Positions 6,771 through 14,075 of a DNA stretch of 14,075 nt are shown in pieces. Under the pieces are notes generated by a model, which did no database searches, was not told the origin of the DNA, and was given only the letters and a program-made list of their open reading frames with translations. Position 1 is the stretch's first letter. The number at the start of each line of letters is the position of its first letter. The position numbers were made by a program, and so were the translations under genes. The stretch comes from Chloroflexota bacterium (GTDB lineage Bacteria > Chloroflexota > Dehalococcoidia > Dehalococcoidales > JAHJRU01), in NCBI GenBank assembly GCA_018830745.1, contig JAHJRU010000076.1, forward strand, positions 1 through 14,075. Reading direction: 5' to 3'.

Positions 6771-8669
6771 ATGTCAATAGAAGTAAATAAGACAATCCCC
6801 CAGATAATAAGAGACAACCACCAGAGGTATGGCCAGCGTACCGCCATGTGCATGAAGAAGTTCGGCATCTGGCAGACTTACAGCTGGCAGGACTGCTATG
6901 AAAGGGTAAAGTATTTCTCTTTGGGACTGATAAGCCTGGGGCTTGAGGCTGGTGACGTCCTCTGTATCATCGGTGATAATGAGCCCGAATGGTTCTGGGG
7001 TGAGTTCGCCGCCCAGTCAGCCGGTGGTATTGCTACCGGCATTTTTGTTGACTCCATCCCCTCAGAGGTAAAGTACATCGCCATGCAGTCCGGCGCCAAG
7101 TTCGCCCTGGTGAATGACCAGGAACAGACGGACAAGTTCCTGGAAATCAAGGATGAATTGCCGGCGCTGAAGAAGGTGATTTACTGGGACCCGAAGGGAC
7201 TGAGGAACTACGATGAGCCCATCCTGTCCAGCTTCGCCGACGTGATAGAAATGGGCCGGGAATACGAGAAAACCCACGCCGGACTGTTTGAAGCGAACCT
7301 GGGAAAAGGCAGTCCCGATGATACCGCCTTTATTTATTATACCTCCGGCACAACCGGCTTACCCAAGGGAGCCATACTAACTCATCGAGCCCTGATACGC
7401 ACCGCCCAGGGATTTGTCAGTCGCTACCCGATAGATGAAACCGACGACTTAATATCCAACTTTCCCGCCGCCTGGGTGGGAGACAGCTTCTTCGCCACCG
7501 TTCCTCACCTGCTGACCGGAGCCAGGATTAATTTCCCGGAAGAACCGGAGACGATTGCCGGGGATACGCGGGAGGTGGGACCGAACTTTGTTATTTACGG
7601 CCCCCGGCAGTGGGAAAGCCTGGTAAGCGAGATTCAAGCCAAGATGATGGACGCCAACCCCCTGAAGCGCTTCGGCTATCACCTTTTTGTGCCGGTAGGT
7701 CACAAGATTGCCGACAGCACTCTGGAGGGCAACCGACCAAATCTTTTCTGGCGAATTCTGCACCGGATAGCCCATGTACTCCTGTTCCGGCCACTCAAGG
7801 ACAGACTTGGATTGAGTAAAGTCAGGTTCGGGGTTACCGGAAGCTCGGTCTTGAGCCTGGACACCTTCAGGCTGATACATGCCATAGGTGTGGAGTTAAG
7901 ACAGAATTATGCCAGCACCGAAGCCGGTTTCATCTCCTCCCACGGCAAGGGAGAAATAAGCTTTGTCAGCGTGGGTCGCCCGGCACACGGTACCGAGGTC
8001 AGGCTGAGCACCGAAGGAGAACTGCTGGTCAGAAGCGATTGCATGTTCACCGGATACCTGGACGACCCCAAGAAAACCAGCGCCACCTTAATTGATGGCT
8101 GGTGCCATACCGGAGACGCCGTTAACATCAATGAGCAGGGACACCTGATATTCATGGACCGACTGGAGCACATGGGGGAATTGAGCTCAGGCATCAAGTA
8201 CTCCCCCCAGTATATAGAAGGTCGGCTCAGGTTCAGTCCTTACATCAAGGATGCTATGGTTGTGGGCGGCAAGGACAAAGAATTTGTTTCCGCTATAGTG
8301 AACATGGATTTCCTTATGGTGGGTAAATGGGCCGAGCAGCACCATATCCCCTACACTACCTTTGTCGACCTTTCCCAGAAAGGAGAGGTCGCGGCACTGG
8401 TGCAGAAAGACCTCCTGCGCGTAAACGGTTATTTGCCCGAGGCAACCCGGGTCAAAAGATTCGTGCTGCTGCACAAGGAGTTCGACCCGGATGAAGCCGA
8501 GCTTACCCGCACCAGAAAGCTCAGAAGAGATTTCATGGAGAACCGTTATAAAGACCTGATAGATGCCCTTTATGGCATCAAGGATGAAGTAAATGTAACC
8601 GCGGCGGTGACTTATAGAGACGGCAGAACAGGGATGGTAACCACCACTCTCAAGGTGAGAAGCACCTAG
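6771..8669 (+). CDS. Long-chain-type acyl-CoA synthetase (AMP-forming), first gene of the uptake operon
   Basis: A 632-residue ANL-superfamily ligase that activates a carboxylic acid to its acyl-adenylate and then to the CoA thioester. The ATP phosphate loop YYTSGTTGLPKG is at 189-200, the A5 motif QNYASTEAG at 378-386, WCHTGD with the ribose-binding Asp449 at 444-449, the hinge MDR at 462-464, GIKYSPQYIE at 474-483, and the C-terminal catalytic Lys region TRTRKLRR (Lys573) at 569-576. The length and the long C-terminal domain resemble FadD15/bubblegum-type long-chain synthetases. The start is fixed by the N-terminal family similarity (NKTIPQIIRDNHQRYG), but no good ribosome site lies within 15 bases; the nearest GGAGG is inside the terminator-like hairpin, 23 bases upstream. 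The gene is followed, after 12 bases, by the LivH permease. The substrate is probably the acid imported by the transporter, which is inference. Confidence 0.92.
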   Translation: MSIEVNKTIPQIIRDNHQRYGQRTAMCMKKFGIWQTYSWQDCYERVKYFSLGLISLGLEAGDVLCIIGDNEPEWFWGEFAAQSAGGIATGIFVDSIPSEVKYIAMQSGAKFALVNDQEQTDKFLEIKDELPALKKVIYWDPKGLRNYDEPILSSFADVIEMGREYEKTHAGLFEANLGKGSPDDTAFIYYTSGTTGLPKGAILTHRALIRTAQGFVSRYPIDETDDLISNFPAAWVGDSFFATVPHLLTGARINFPEEPETIAGDTREVGPNFVIYGPRQWESLVSEIQAKMMDANPLKRFGYHLFVPVGHKIADSTLEGNRPNLFWRILHRIAHVLLFRPLKDRLGLSKVRFGVTGSSVLSLDTFRLIHAIGVELRQNYASTEAGFISSHGKGEISFVSVGRPAHGTEVRLSTEGELLVRSDCMFTGYLDDPKKTSATLIDGWCHTGDAVNINEQGHLIFMDRLEHMGELSSGIKYSPQYIEGRLRFSPYIKDAMVVGGKDKEFVSAIVNMDFLMVGKWAEQHHIPYTTFVDLSQKGEVAALVQKDLLRVNGYLPEATRVKRFVLLHKEFDPDEAELTRTRKLRRDFMENRYKDLIDALYGIKDEVNVTAAVTYRDGRTGMVTTTLKVRST

Positions 8670-8681
8670 AAAGGGAATAAA

Positions 8682-9566
8682 GTGGCCGAACTGCTTCAAT
8701 ATTTAATTACCGGGCTTGCCGTAGGCATGGTCTATGCCCTGATAGGCCTTTGCTTTGTTCTGATATGGAAATCAAGCGGTGTAGCCAACCTGGCGCTGGG
8801 TCAGCTGGTATTGCTCTCGTCGTGGTTCACCTACAGCATGCTGGTTCAGGCCAAGCTTCCTCTGTGGCTGGGTTTCATGGCGGTTATCCTCTTCGCCCTG
8901 GCTCTGGGGTGGATAATTGAGAGAGTGGTGCTGCGCCCGCTTATCGCCCAGCCCATATTATCGCTGATTACGGTAACGCTGGGATTGGGATATTTCATAG
9001 AAGGCGTGGTCAGCTTTATCTGGCCCTGGAGCGTAGCTGCTCTGCCACGGCTATTCCCTAAAGAGCCCATCCACATCGGCCCTACCGTGGTTTCCCAGGA
9101 ACACCTGTGGGTAGCCGGCATCTCTCTGCTCATATTCGGGCTCCTGTCCCTCTTTTTCCGCTACCACAAGATGGGCATAGCTATGAGAGCCACGGCAGAC
9201 GACCAGCTAGCCGTCCAGGCTTGTGGTATTCCGGTAACCACCATATTTTCCCGGTCCTGGATGTTCGCCTGCGTGCTGGCTGCGGTAGGCGGCGTTCTGG
9301 TATCGAGCATCGGCGGCATTACCTTTGGACTGGTTGAGACGGGACTAAAAGCATTTTCGGTGGTGATACTCGGCGGGCTGAACTCCTTCGGCGGCGCTCT
9401 CATAGCCGGACCCATAATAGGTCTGGCGGAGAATCTCGGAGGTGGCTACCTTACCCCCTACCTCTGGGGTGGCATCAAGGATATCATACCCTTCATTATC
9501 ATCATAATTGTCGTCATTATCAGACCGTACGGGCTGTTTGGCGAGGAGCGTATAGAGAGGATATAG
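8682..9566 (+). CDS. livH: Branched-chain-type ABC importer permease, LivH family
   Basis: A 294-residue inner-membrane permease of the LivH branch of the hydrophobic amino-acid uptake (HAAT) transporters. It begins with GTG at 8682, with AAGGG 6 bases before. It shows the family's N-terminal signature (GLAVGMVYALIGLCFVLIW, then GVANLALGQLVLL), about eight hydrophobic segments, the cytoplasmic coupling loop MRATADDQLAVQACGIP (near residues 170-185) and the conserved GGLNSFGGALIAGPIIGLAE segment near 230-250. It should form the channel with LivM and be energised by LivF and a LivG-type ATPase. The gene sits 12 bases after the acyl-CoA synthetase and 4 bases before LivM. Transporters of this family also carry organic acids and amides, so the symbol refers to family position, not to a proven leucine substrate. 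Confidence 0.93.
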   Translation: MAELLQYLITGLAVGMVYALIGLCFVLIWKSSGVANLALGQLVLLSSWFTYSMLVQAKLPLWLGFMAVILFALALGWIIERVVLRPLIAQPILSLITVTLGLGYFIEGVVSFIWPWSVAALPRLFPKEPIHIGPTVVSQEHLWVAGISLLIFGLLSLFFRYHKMGIAMRATADDQLAVQACGIPVTTIFSRSWMFACVLAAVGGVLVSSIGGITFGLVETGLKAFSVVILGGLNSFGGALIAGPIIGLAENLGGGYLTPYLWGGIKDIIPFIIIIIVVIIRPYGLFGEERIERI

Positions 9567-9570
9567 TCGA

Positions 9571-10623
9571 ATGGGGTTACCCTGCGGAACGCGCAATTTC
9601 AAATACGATACGGATATGGCTATCCTGCGCACCAGGACCCATTGGGCACTGTTTATCCTGCTCCTGGCTTTTGTCTTTACCCTGCCGCTGTACCTGCCTA
9701 ACCGCTGGATAGGGGTAGCCAACCTGATTGGCATAACCCTCGTCGCCGCCACCGGTTTGAACATCCTGATAGGATACTGCGGGCAGTTATCCATCGGTCA
9801 TGCCGGCTTCATAGCCGTCGGCGCCTATACCTCAGCTATCTTAACCAATGCGCTTGGTGGAGAGTGGTTCATGCTGGCATTACCTGCCTCTGGCATTATG
9901 GCCGGGCTTGTAGGGCTCATCTTTGGCATTCCCTCAGTGCGAGTCAAGGGATTCTACCTGGCTATTACCACCATCGCCGGCCAGTTCATCATAATCTGGG
10001 TCATCAACCACTGGGGAATAACCGGTGGCTTTGTGGGGATAAAGGTGCCCTATGCCACCATCGGTGACCTGATCTTCCGTACTCAAGCCAGCCAGTTTTA
10101 TCTCATCATGGGTATCGCCGCCCTGAGCACCTTCTTCGCCACCAATTTAGCCCGGACAAGGGTGGGGCGAGCCTTTGTGGCTGTCCGCGATAATGACCTG
10201 GCAGCCGAGGTCATGGGAGTCAACCTTTTCTCTTACAAGCTGCTCGCCTTCTTCATAGGGTGCTTTTTTGCCGGGATAGCCGGCTCACTGCTCGCCCACT
10301 GGATAGGCTTTATGAATGCCGAACACTTCACCCTCACCGAATCCATACTGTATGTTGGCATGATTATTATTGGCGGCCTGGGAACCACCATCGGCCCCAT
10401 TTTCGGGGTAATATTCATTCGGCTTCTGGACCAGGGATTGCTCTTTTTAACCCCGGCAATTGAAGGCGCTATCCCTGCCCTGCCATCAGGTTTTGCCACC
10501 GGGATAGCTCCCATGCTGTTTGGTCTCACCATTATACTGTTTCTCATACTGGAGCCGAGAGGTATAGCCCACCGGTGGGTACTCTTTAAAGCCGCCTATC
10601 GCTTGTGGCCATTTTCATATTAG
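9571..10623 (+). CDS. livM: Branched-chain-type ABC importer permease, LivM family
   Basis: A 350-residue permease and partner of LivH. The ATG at 9571 has GAGAGG (9555-9560) 10 bases upstream. An internal ATG at 9616 (MAILRTRTHW) lacks a ribosome site, so the longer form is preferred, although the first 15 residues are hydrophilic and family homology would begin near the second Met. Recognisable motifs are GYCGQLSIGHAGFIAVGAY (about 68-86), FYLAITTIAGQF (about 129-140), the coupling loop VGRAFVAVRDNDLAAEVMGV (about 199-218), IIIGGLGTTIGPIFG (about 266-280) and the C-terminal EPRGIAHRW. Around nine to ten membrane segments are visible. It is encoded 4 bases after LivH, so the two are surely co-translated. 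Confidence 0.93.
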   Translation: MGLPCGTRNFKYDTDMAILRTRTHWALFILLLAFVFTLPLYLPNRWIGVANLIGITLVAATGLNILIGYCGQLSIGHAGFIAVGAYTSAILTNALGGEWFMLALPASGIMAGLVGLIFGIPSVRVKGFYLAITTIAGQFIIIWVINHWGITGGFVGIKVPYATIGDLIFRTQASQFYLIMGIAALSTFFATNLARTRVGRAFVAVRDNDLAAEVMGVNLFSYKLLAFFIGCFFAGIAGSLLAHWIGFMNAEHFTLTESILYVGMIIIGGLGTTIGPIFGVIFIRLLDQGLLFLTPAIEGAIPALPSGFATGIAPMLFGLTIILFLILEPRGIAHRWVLFKAAYRLWPFSY

Positions 10624-10630
10624 CGATAAA

Positions 10631-10648
10631 GGAGGGATGCTGATGTAG
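10631..10648 (+). other. Strong Shine-Dalgarno followed by a start-stop mini-ORF (ATG-TAG)
   Basis: AAAGGAGGG (SD core 10631-10635) is followed 7 bases later by ATG (10643) and at once by TAG (10646). An overlapping ATG-CTG-ATG-TAG starting at 10637 also exists. This frame is the same as that of the downstream solute-binding protein, whose own start (10694) has a separate strong ribosome site. It may be a minimal upstream ORF or the remnant of an older start. Confidence 0.4.
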
Positions 10649-10693
10649 CACATTCTACGTATTTTGACCCAAATGAAACTTCGGGAGGGAAAG

Positions 10694-11965
10694 ATGACTA
10701 GTAAAAAATTAATGATTGCCGTAACGCTCTGCCTGGCGCTAATAATAAGCGCCCTGCCTCTGGTAAGCGCCTGTGCCTCTAAGCCGGCAGAGGCTCCGAC
10801 CAAAGGCCCGTTGAAGATTGGTATAAGCACACCAACTACGGGCCCCGCCGCGGAGAAAGGCAGCCCCATGGGACATGCTAACCTTGATGCTATCGAGTAC
10901 GTTAACAACGAGCTAGGTGGCGTTGATGGACACCCCGTTGAAGTAATGTGGCTGGACAACAGCTATGACGCTGCCAAGATAGTCACCATCGTCAACGCCT
11001 TCATGGACGAAGGCAGCTTGATGTACTCCACTGCCTCATCCAAGATGATGGCGTCATCCATGGAAATAGCCAATAGAGCCGGTTTCCCCGGATTGGCTTC
11101 TTTCAGTTCTCCAATTCTATACCGGCCGCCACAACACATCTACGGTCAGTTGCCGGACTACGGGGATGATTGGGGAGCTTTTGCCAGCTATTACATGAAA
11201 AACGTCTGGAAGGGCTCAGGGAAACCCAAAATGGCGCTGCACCTGCTCAACAACCCTACCGGTTTCGGTGCCCGGGATGCCGCCAAAGCTTCGGCAGAGA
11301 AAATGGGTATAGAGATTATCTCTATCAATGAGCATACCGCCACCACGATTTCCGAAACAGAGTCTCTAAACCGCATCAAGGCAATGAACCCCGACGTGCT
11401 CTACATCTCCAGTACACCGGCACCAACGGCCCTCATCATCAAGAACGCCTACGAACTGGGCATGTATCCCGGAATGACCATTGGTCTCGGTCACGCCAGC
11501 TTCACCAAAGCCCTTATCGATATCGCCGGCGCTGACATTGTTGAAGGCGTCCACGGCGTGTTCCCCACCGTTAACTGGGGCGACGATGTGCCCGGCATGG
11601 CCAAGATGACTGAATACGTCAGGAAGCTGCACCCCAAAGATGAAGGTAACATGGACTACATTACCTCATGGGCACAAAGCCTGATTATGGTAGAGATTTT
11701 ACGGAATGCCTTAAAGAATGCTGGATATGACGTTTTAGCCAAGGGAGGTCCGGAAGCCTGGGAAGCCATCGAGACCCAGGGAATTCACAAGCTGAACTAC
11801 GACGTTGGAGGACTGCACGGCCCGGCGGTTTACACCCCGGGAGACAACCGACTGTCAAAGTCACTCCGGATATTCCAGATAAAAGGCGGAGCTATCACCC
11901 CGATAACCGACTGGATAGACGCACCGCTTATCAAGTTCGAAGAGTTTGACTGGTTCGGCAAATAA
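10694..11965 (+). CDS. ABC importer solute-binding lipoprotein (LivK / Peripla_BP_6-like)
   Basis: A 423-residue extracytoplasmic ligand-binding protein that should deliver the substrate to LivH/LivM. I choose the ATG at 10694 because GGGAGGG (10683-10689) lies 4-5 bases upstream. A possible TTG at 10664 would put a charged stretch before the signal peptide. The N-terminus is a lipoprotein signal: MTSKK, a hydrophobic core, then the lipobox V-S-A-Cys27. The mature protein opens with LKIGISTPTTGPAAEKG, typical of type I periplasmic-binding folds of the branched-chain amino-acid family, and continues with an alternating alpha/beta pattern to the end. It carries tandem stops (TAATAG). In the operon it lies between the permeases and LivF. 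The ligand cannot be predicted; the flanking CoA ligases suggest a carboxylic acid rather than an amino acid. Confidence 0.92.
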   Translation: MTSKKLMIAVTLCLALIISALPLVSACASKPAEAPTKGPLKIGISTPTTGPAAEKGSPMGHANLDAIEYVNNELGGVDGHPVEVMWLDNSYDAAKIVTIVNAFMDEGSLMYSTASSKMMASSMEIANRAGFPGLASFSSPILYRPPQHIYGQLPDYGDDWGAFASYYMKNVWKGSGKPKMALHLLNNPTGFGARDAAKASAEKMGIEIISINEHTATTISETESLNRIKAMNPDVLYISSTPAPTALIIKNAYELGMYPGMTIGLGHASFTKALIDIAGADIVEGVHGVFPTVNWGDDVPGMAKMTEYVRKLHPKDEGNMDYITSWAQSLIMVEILRNALKNAGYDVLAKGGPEAWEAIETQGIHKLNYDVGGLHGPAVYTPGDNRLSKSLRIFQIKGGAITPITDWIDAPLIKFEEFDWFGK

Positions 11966-11973
11966 TAGCTTTA

Positions 11974-12010
11974 TTATGGGAGCTTCGCGTTTACCGTGGA
12001 GCTCCCATAA
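11974..12010 (+). repeat. Perfect 11-bp inverted repeat (mRNA hairpin) between binding protein and LivF
   Basis: TTATGGGAGCT (11974-11984) and AGCTCCCATAA (12000-12010) are exact inverted copies around a 15-base loop. No T-run follows, so it is a poor intrinsic terminator. Its position right after the binding-protein gene suits an mRNA-stabilising or partial-attenuation hairpin that keeps binding-protein transcript above ATPase transcript, as is known for maltose-type operons. The role is inferred. The LivF ribosome site (AAGGA, 12013-12017) lies just outside the stem. Confidence 0.6.
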
Positions 12011-12024
12011 ACAAGGACTAAAAC

Positions 12025-12816
12025 ATGTTAAAATTGAATAACATTGAGGTGACCTACCTTAATGTTATCCGGGTATTGCACGGCGTTTCTCTGGAAATGG
12101 ATGACATCTCTATTGTCGCTCTTCTCGGTGCTAACGGGGCCGGTAAAACCACGACGCTCAAGGCTATCTCCGGCCTGCTCCACGTGGAAGAAGGAGAGGT
12201 AACCAGCGGCAATATTGAGTGGAATGGCATTAAAATAAACGAGAAGCATGCCGAAGAAATTGGTAAGCTAGGCATTATCCAGGCGCTGGAGGGGAGGCGG
12301 GTGTTTGAGCACCTCAATACCGCCGAAAATCTCATGGTAGGCGCTTATTATCGCACCGATGGGCGGGCAGTAAAACGTGACCTGGATATGGTTTGCGGGT
12401 ATTTTCCGCGACTAAAGGAACTCAAACACAATATCGCCGGCTACCTGTCCGGCGGCGAGCAGCAGATGCTGGTTATCGGCAGAGCCATGATGTCCACTCC
12501 CAAGCTCATGCTTTTGGACGAACCCTCGCTGGGTTTAGCCCCGCTGCTGGTCGAAGAGATTTATAATATAATAGAGCGGTTTAACACGGAGCATAAAACT
12601 TCAGTAATGCTGGTGGAGCAAAATGTCAGGATTGCCCTCAGCATTGCCCGGTACGGTTATGTCATGGAAAGCGGACGCGTCGTCCTTGATGGCTCGGCGG
12701 AATTTCTGCGCAACAATGAGGATGTAAAGGAATTCTACATGGGATTGTCTACCGTGGGCACCAAGAAGAGTTATCGAGAAGTCAAACACTATAAAAGGCG
12801 AAAGAGGTGGCTATAA
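12025..12816 (+). CDS. livF: ABC importer ATPase, LivF family
   Basis: A 263-residue ATPase that powers the LivH/LivM importer. It shows Walker A GANGAGKTT (35-43), the ABC signature LSGGEQQ (141-147), Walker B LMLLDEP with catalytic Glu166 (161-167), and LVEQN at 196-200, where the His of most ABC ATPases is Gln. That Gln-containing form is characteristic of LivF and separates it from LivG, which has a VEHD-like motif. The ATG at 12025 has AAGGA 7 bases upstream. After the normal LivF end (near residue 243) there is a strongly basic tail, KKSYREVKHYKRRKRWL. The stop overlaps the next gene's start (TAATG), so coupling to the PaaK-like ligase is very likely. No second ATPase gene is present in the window. 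Confidence 0.94.
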   Translation: MLKLNNIEVTYLNVIRVLHGVSLEMDDISIVALLGANGAGKTTTLKAISGLLHVEEGEVTSGNIEWNGIKINEKHAEEIGKLGIIQALEGRRVFEHLNTAENLMVGAYYRTDGRAVKRDLDMVCGYFPRLKELKHNIAGYLSGGEQQMLVIGRAMMSTPKLMLLDEPSLGLAPLLVEEIYNIIERFNTEHKTSVMLVEQNVRIALSIARYGYVMESGRVVLDGSAEFLRNNEDVKEFYMGLSTVGTKKSYREVKHYKRRKRWL

Positions 12817-14075
12817 TGTCAACGAGCGATTTTTTCGATGAACTGGAAATTATGTCTCCGGAGGCCAGAAAAGAATACCTCGACCAGCGCCTGTCTCAAA
12901 CCATTGACCACGCCTACTGTAACGCTCCGGCAGCCAAGGCAATCCTGGATAGGGCCGGCGTCACCCCGGCTGATATCCGGACAGTTAAAGACCTGGAAAA
13001 GCTGTCCGTCACCAGAAAGATGGACCTGATAGAGTTACAGCAAGCCAGTCCACCCTTTGGCGGATTCCTGGCTATCCCCATAGAAGATGTCGACCGCATA
13101 TTTATTCCACCGGGCCCGGCGTATGAGCCCCACTTCGCCGAGAGCATCAAATGGTTCGCCAAATCCTTTTATGCCGGTGGTTTCAGAAAAGGCGACATAG
13201 TTATTAACTCGTTTACCTACCATATGTCACCGGCCGGCATGGTATTACATGAATCCCTGAGAGCCTGCGGAGCCACCCCCATAGCCATGGGCACGGGCAA
13301 TACCGACATGCAGATTCAGGCCATGCTTCATTTGAAGGTTAACGGCTTTATAGGTACGCCCAGTTTCCTGATGACCATTATTAAACAGGCGGAGCAGATG
13401 AGGCACGATTTCTGCCGCGATTTTAACCTGCAGCGCGCCTGGTTTACCGGTGAAATGCTGCCGCCTTCATTACGCAAAGTCCTTGAGGAGGACTACCACA
13501 TCAACACGTCACAGGCTTATGCCGTCACCGATACAGGAGGCGCCGTGGCTTATGAATGCCTGCAGAAATCCGGTATGCACCTGATGGATGAATATCTTAT
13601 GGAGATAGTCGACCACGAGACGGGAAAACAGCTGGGCCCCGGTGAGATAGGTGAAATAGTGGTAACCCCGCTCCACAACCAGACCTGGGGGCTTATCCGT
13701 TTCGGCACCGGCGACCTGTCTACGTATATCACGGAACCCTGCCCCTGCGGTCGTACCGCCAACCGACTGGTCTCCATTGTCGGCCGGACGGGTGATGCGG
13801 TTAAGGTAAGGGGTATGTTTGTGGTGGCTAAACAGGCCGAACAGGCATTGCTTGCTTTTGATGAAGTCTCCCGGTTCCAGCTTATCGTCGGGCGTAAGGG
13901 GCAGCGTGACGAATTAATCCTTAATGTTGAACTGGAGGACGAAGCCATTGACCGGGACAGGTTAAGTGGTGAGCTAAGTAAAGAATTCCAGTCCGTGTGC
14001 CGGGTCAAACTGGATGATATCAAGTTCGTCCCGAAGGGAACCATACCGGAGCAGCGTCAAACCATAGCGGACGAA
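12816..14075 (+). CDS. Phenylacetate-CoA ligase (PaaK)-like AMP-forming ligase homologue (partial, cut by right edge)
   Basis: 420 codons are visible from the ATG at 12816, which overlaps the LivF stop and has GAGGTGG 5 bases upstream; the frame is open at 14075. The protein is probably nearly complete, since PaaK-type enzymes are about 430-440 residues. PaaK-family landmarks are TGEMLPPSLR (211-220), QAYAVTDTGG (233-242), RFGTGD with the ribose-binding Asp300 (295-300), EPCPCGR (307-313) and GRTGDAVKVRG (323-333). Where PaaK has the Ser/Thr/Gly-rich phosphate loop (SSGTTGKP-like), this protein has IPPGPAYEP (97-105), and the Glu of the YxxTE motif is Asp239. It may activate an aromatic or other carboxylic acid imported by the transporter. 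The altered nucleotide loop makes catalytic activity uncertain, and a binding or regulatory role is an alternative. Confidence 0.88.
   Translation, partial: MSTSDFFDELEIMSPEARKEYLDQRLSQTIDHAYCNAPAAKAILDRAGVTPADIRTVKDLEKLSVTRKMDLIELQQASPPFGGFLAIPIEDVDRIFIPPGPAYEPHFAESIKWFAKSFYAGGFRKGDIVINSFTYHMSPAGMVLHESLRACGATPIAMGTGNTDMQIQAMLHLKVNGFIGTPSFLMTIIKQAEQMRHDFCRDFNLQRAWFTGEMLPPSLRKVLEEDYHINTSQAYAVTDTGGAVAYECLQKSGMHLMDEYLMEIVDHETGKQLGPGEIGEIVVTPLHNQTWGLIRFGTGDLSTYITEPCPCGRTANRLVSIVGRTGDAVKVRGMFVVAKQAEQALLAFDEVSRFQLIVGRKGQRDELILNVELEDEAIDRDRLSGELSKEFQSVCRVKLDDIKFVPKGTIPEQRQTIADE

Noticed and set aside
10664..10693. TTG at 10664 as start of the solute-binding protein
   Set aside because: It has no ribosome site and adds a charged stretch before the lipoprotein signal; the ATG at 10694 has GGGAGGG just upstream.

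Overview
The window carries two gene sets that face away from each other around a short divergent region near 5170-5318. It reads like a genome fragment of an anaerobic or facultative, menaquinone-type respiring bacterium that lives on organic acids. The mix of a Tat-exported molybdopterin oxidoreductase, a branched-chain-type ABC importer bundled with two CoA ligases, and mid-range GC would fit Chloroflexota (Dehalococcoidia-like) or Desulfobacterota. This taxonomic guess is inference; no rRNA or other marker gene is present.

Left part (1-5169, all minus strand). A three-gene complex iron-sulfur molybdoenzyme operon is read in the order catalytic subunit (3981-1642), four-cluster ferredoxin subunit (1633-947) and NrfD-type membrane subunit (936 to the left edge, incomplete). 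The genes are 8 and 10 bases apart, and Shine-Dalgarno sequences overlap the preceding stops. A promoter-like sequence lies about 190 bases before the catalytic gene. Upstream of it, on the same strand, is a YegS/DgkB-type lipid kinase that starts with TTG (5169-4243).

Centre (5170-6770). A PLP-dependent class I/II aminotransferase (5319-6506) is transcribed rightwards from its own likely promoter. The 264-base gap after it is the richest non-coding stretch. It has a dyad covering a perfect TTGACA box, an extended -10, and a roughly 210-nt leader. The leader contains a 10-bp perfect hairpin, a second AU-rich hairpin, a possible antiterminator pairing and an intrinsic-terminator-like hairpin that ends 12 bases before the next start codon. 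This looks like an attenuator or riboswitch of a class I do not recognise.

Right part (6771-14075, all plus strand). One operon encodes a long-chain-type acyl-CoA synthetase, LivH and LivM permeases, a lipoprotein solute-binding protein, a LivF ATPase and a PaaK-like phenylacetate-CoA ligase homologue that runs off the right edge. The likely job is uptake of an organic acid (fatty, branched or aromatic) followed by CoA activation. The LivG ATPase expected of such a system is not in the window. The catalytic molybdo-subunit and the PaaK-like protein both seem to have altered key motifs, and these are flagged as findings.
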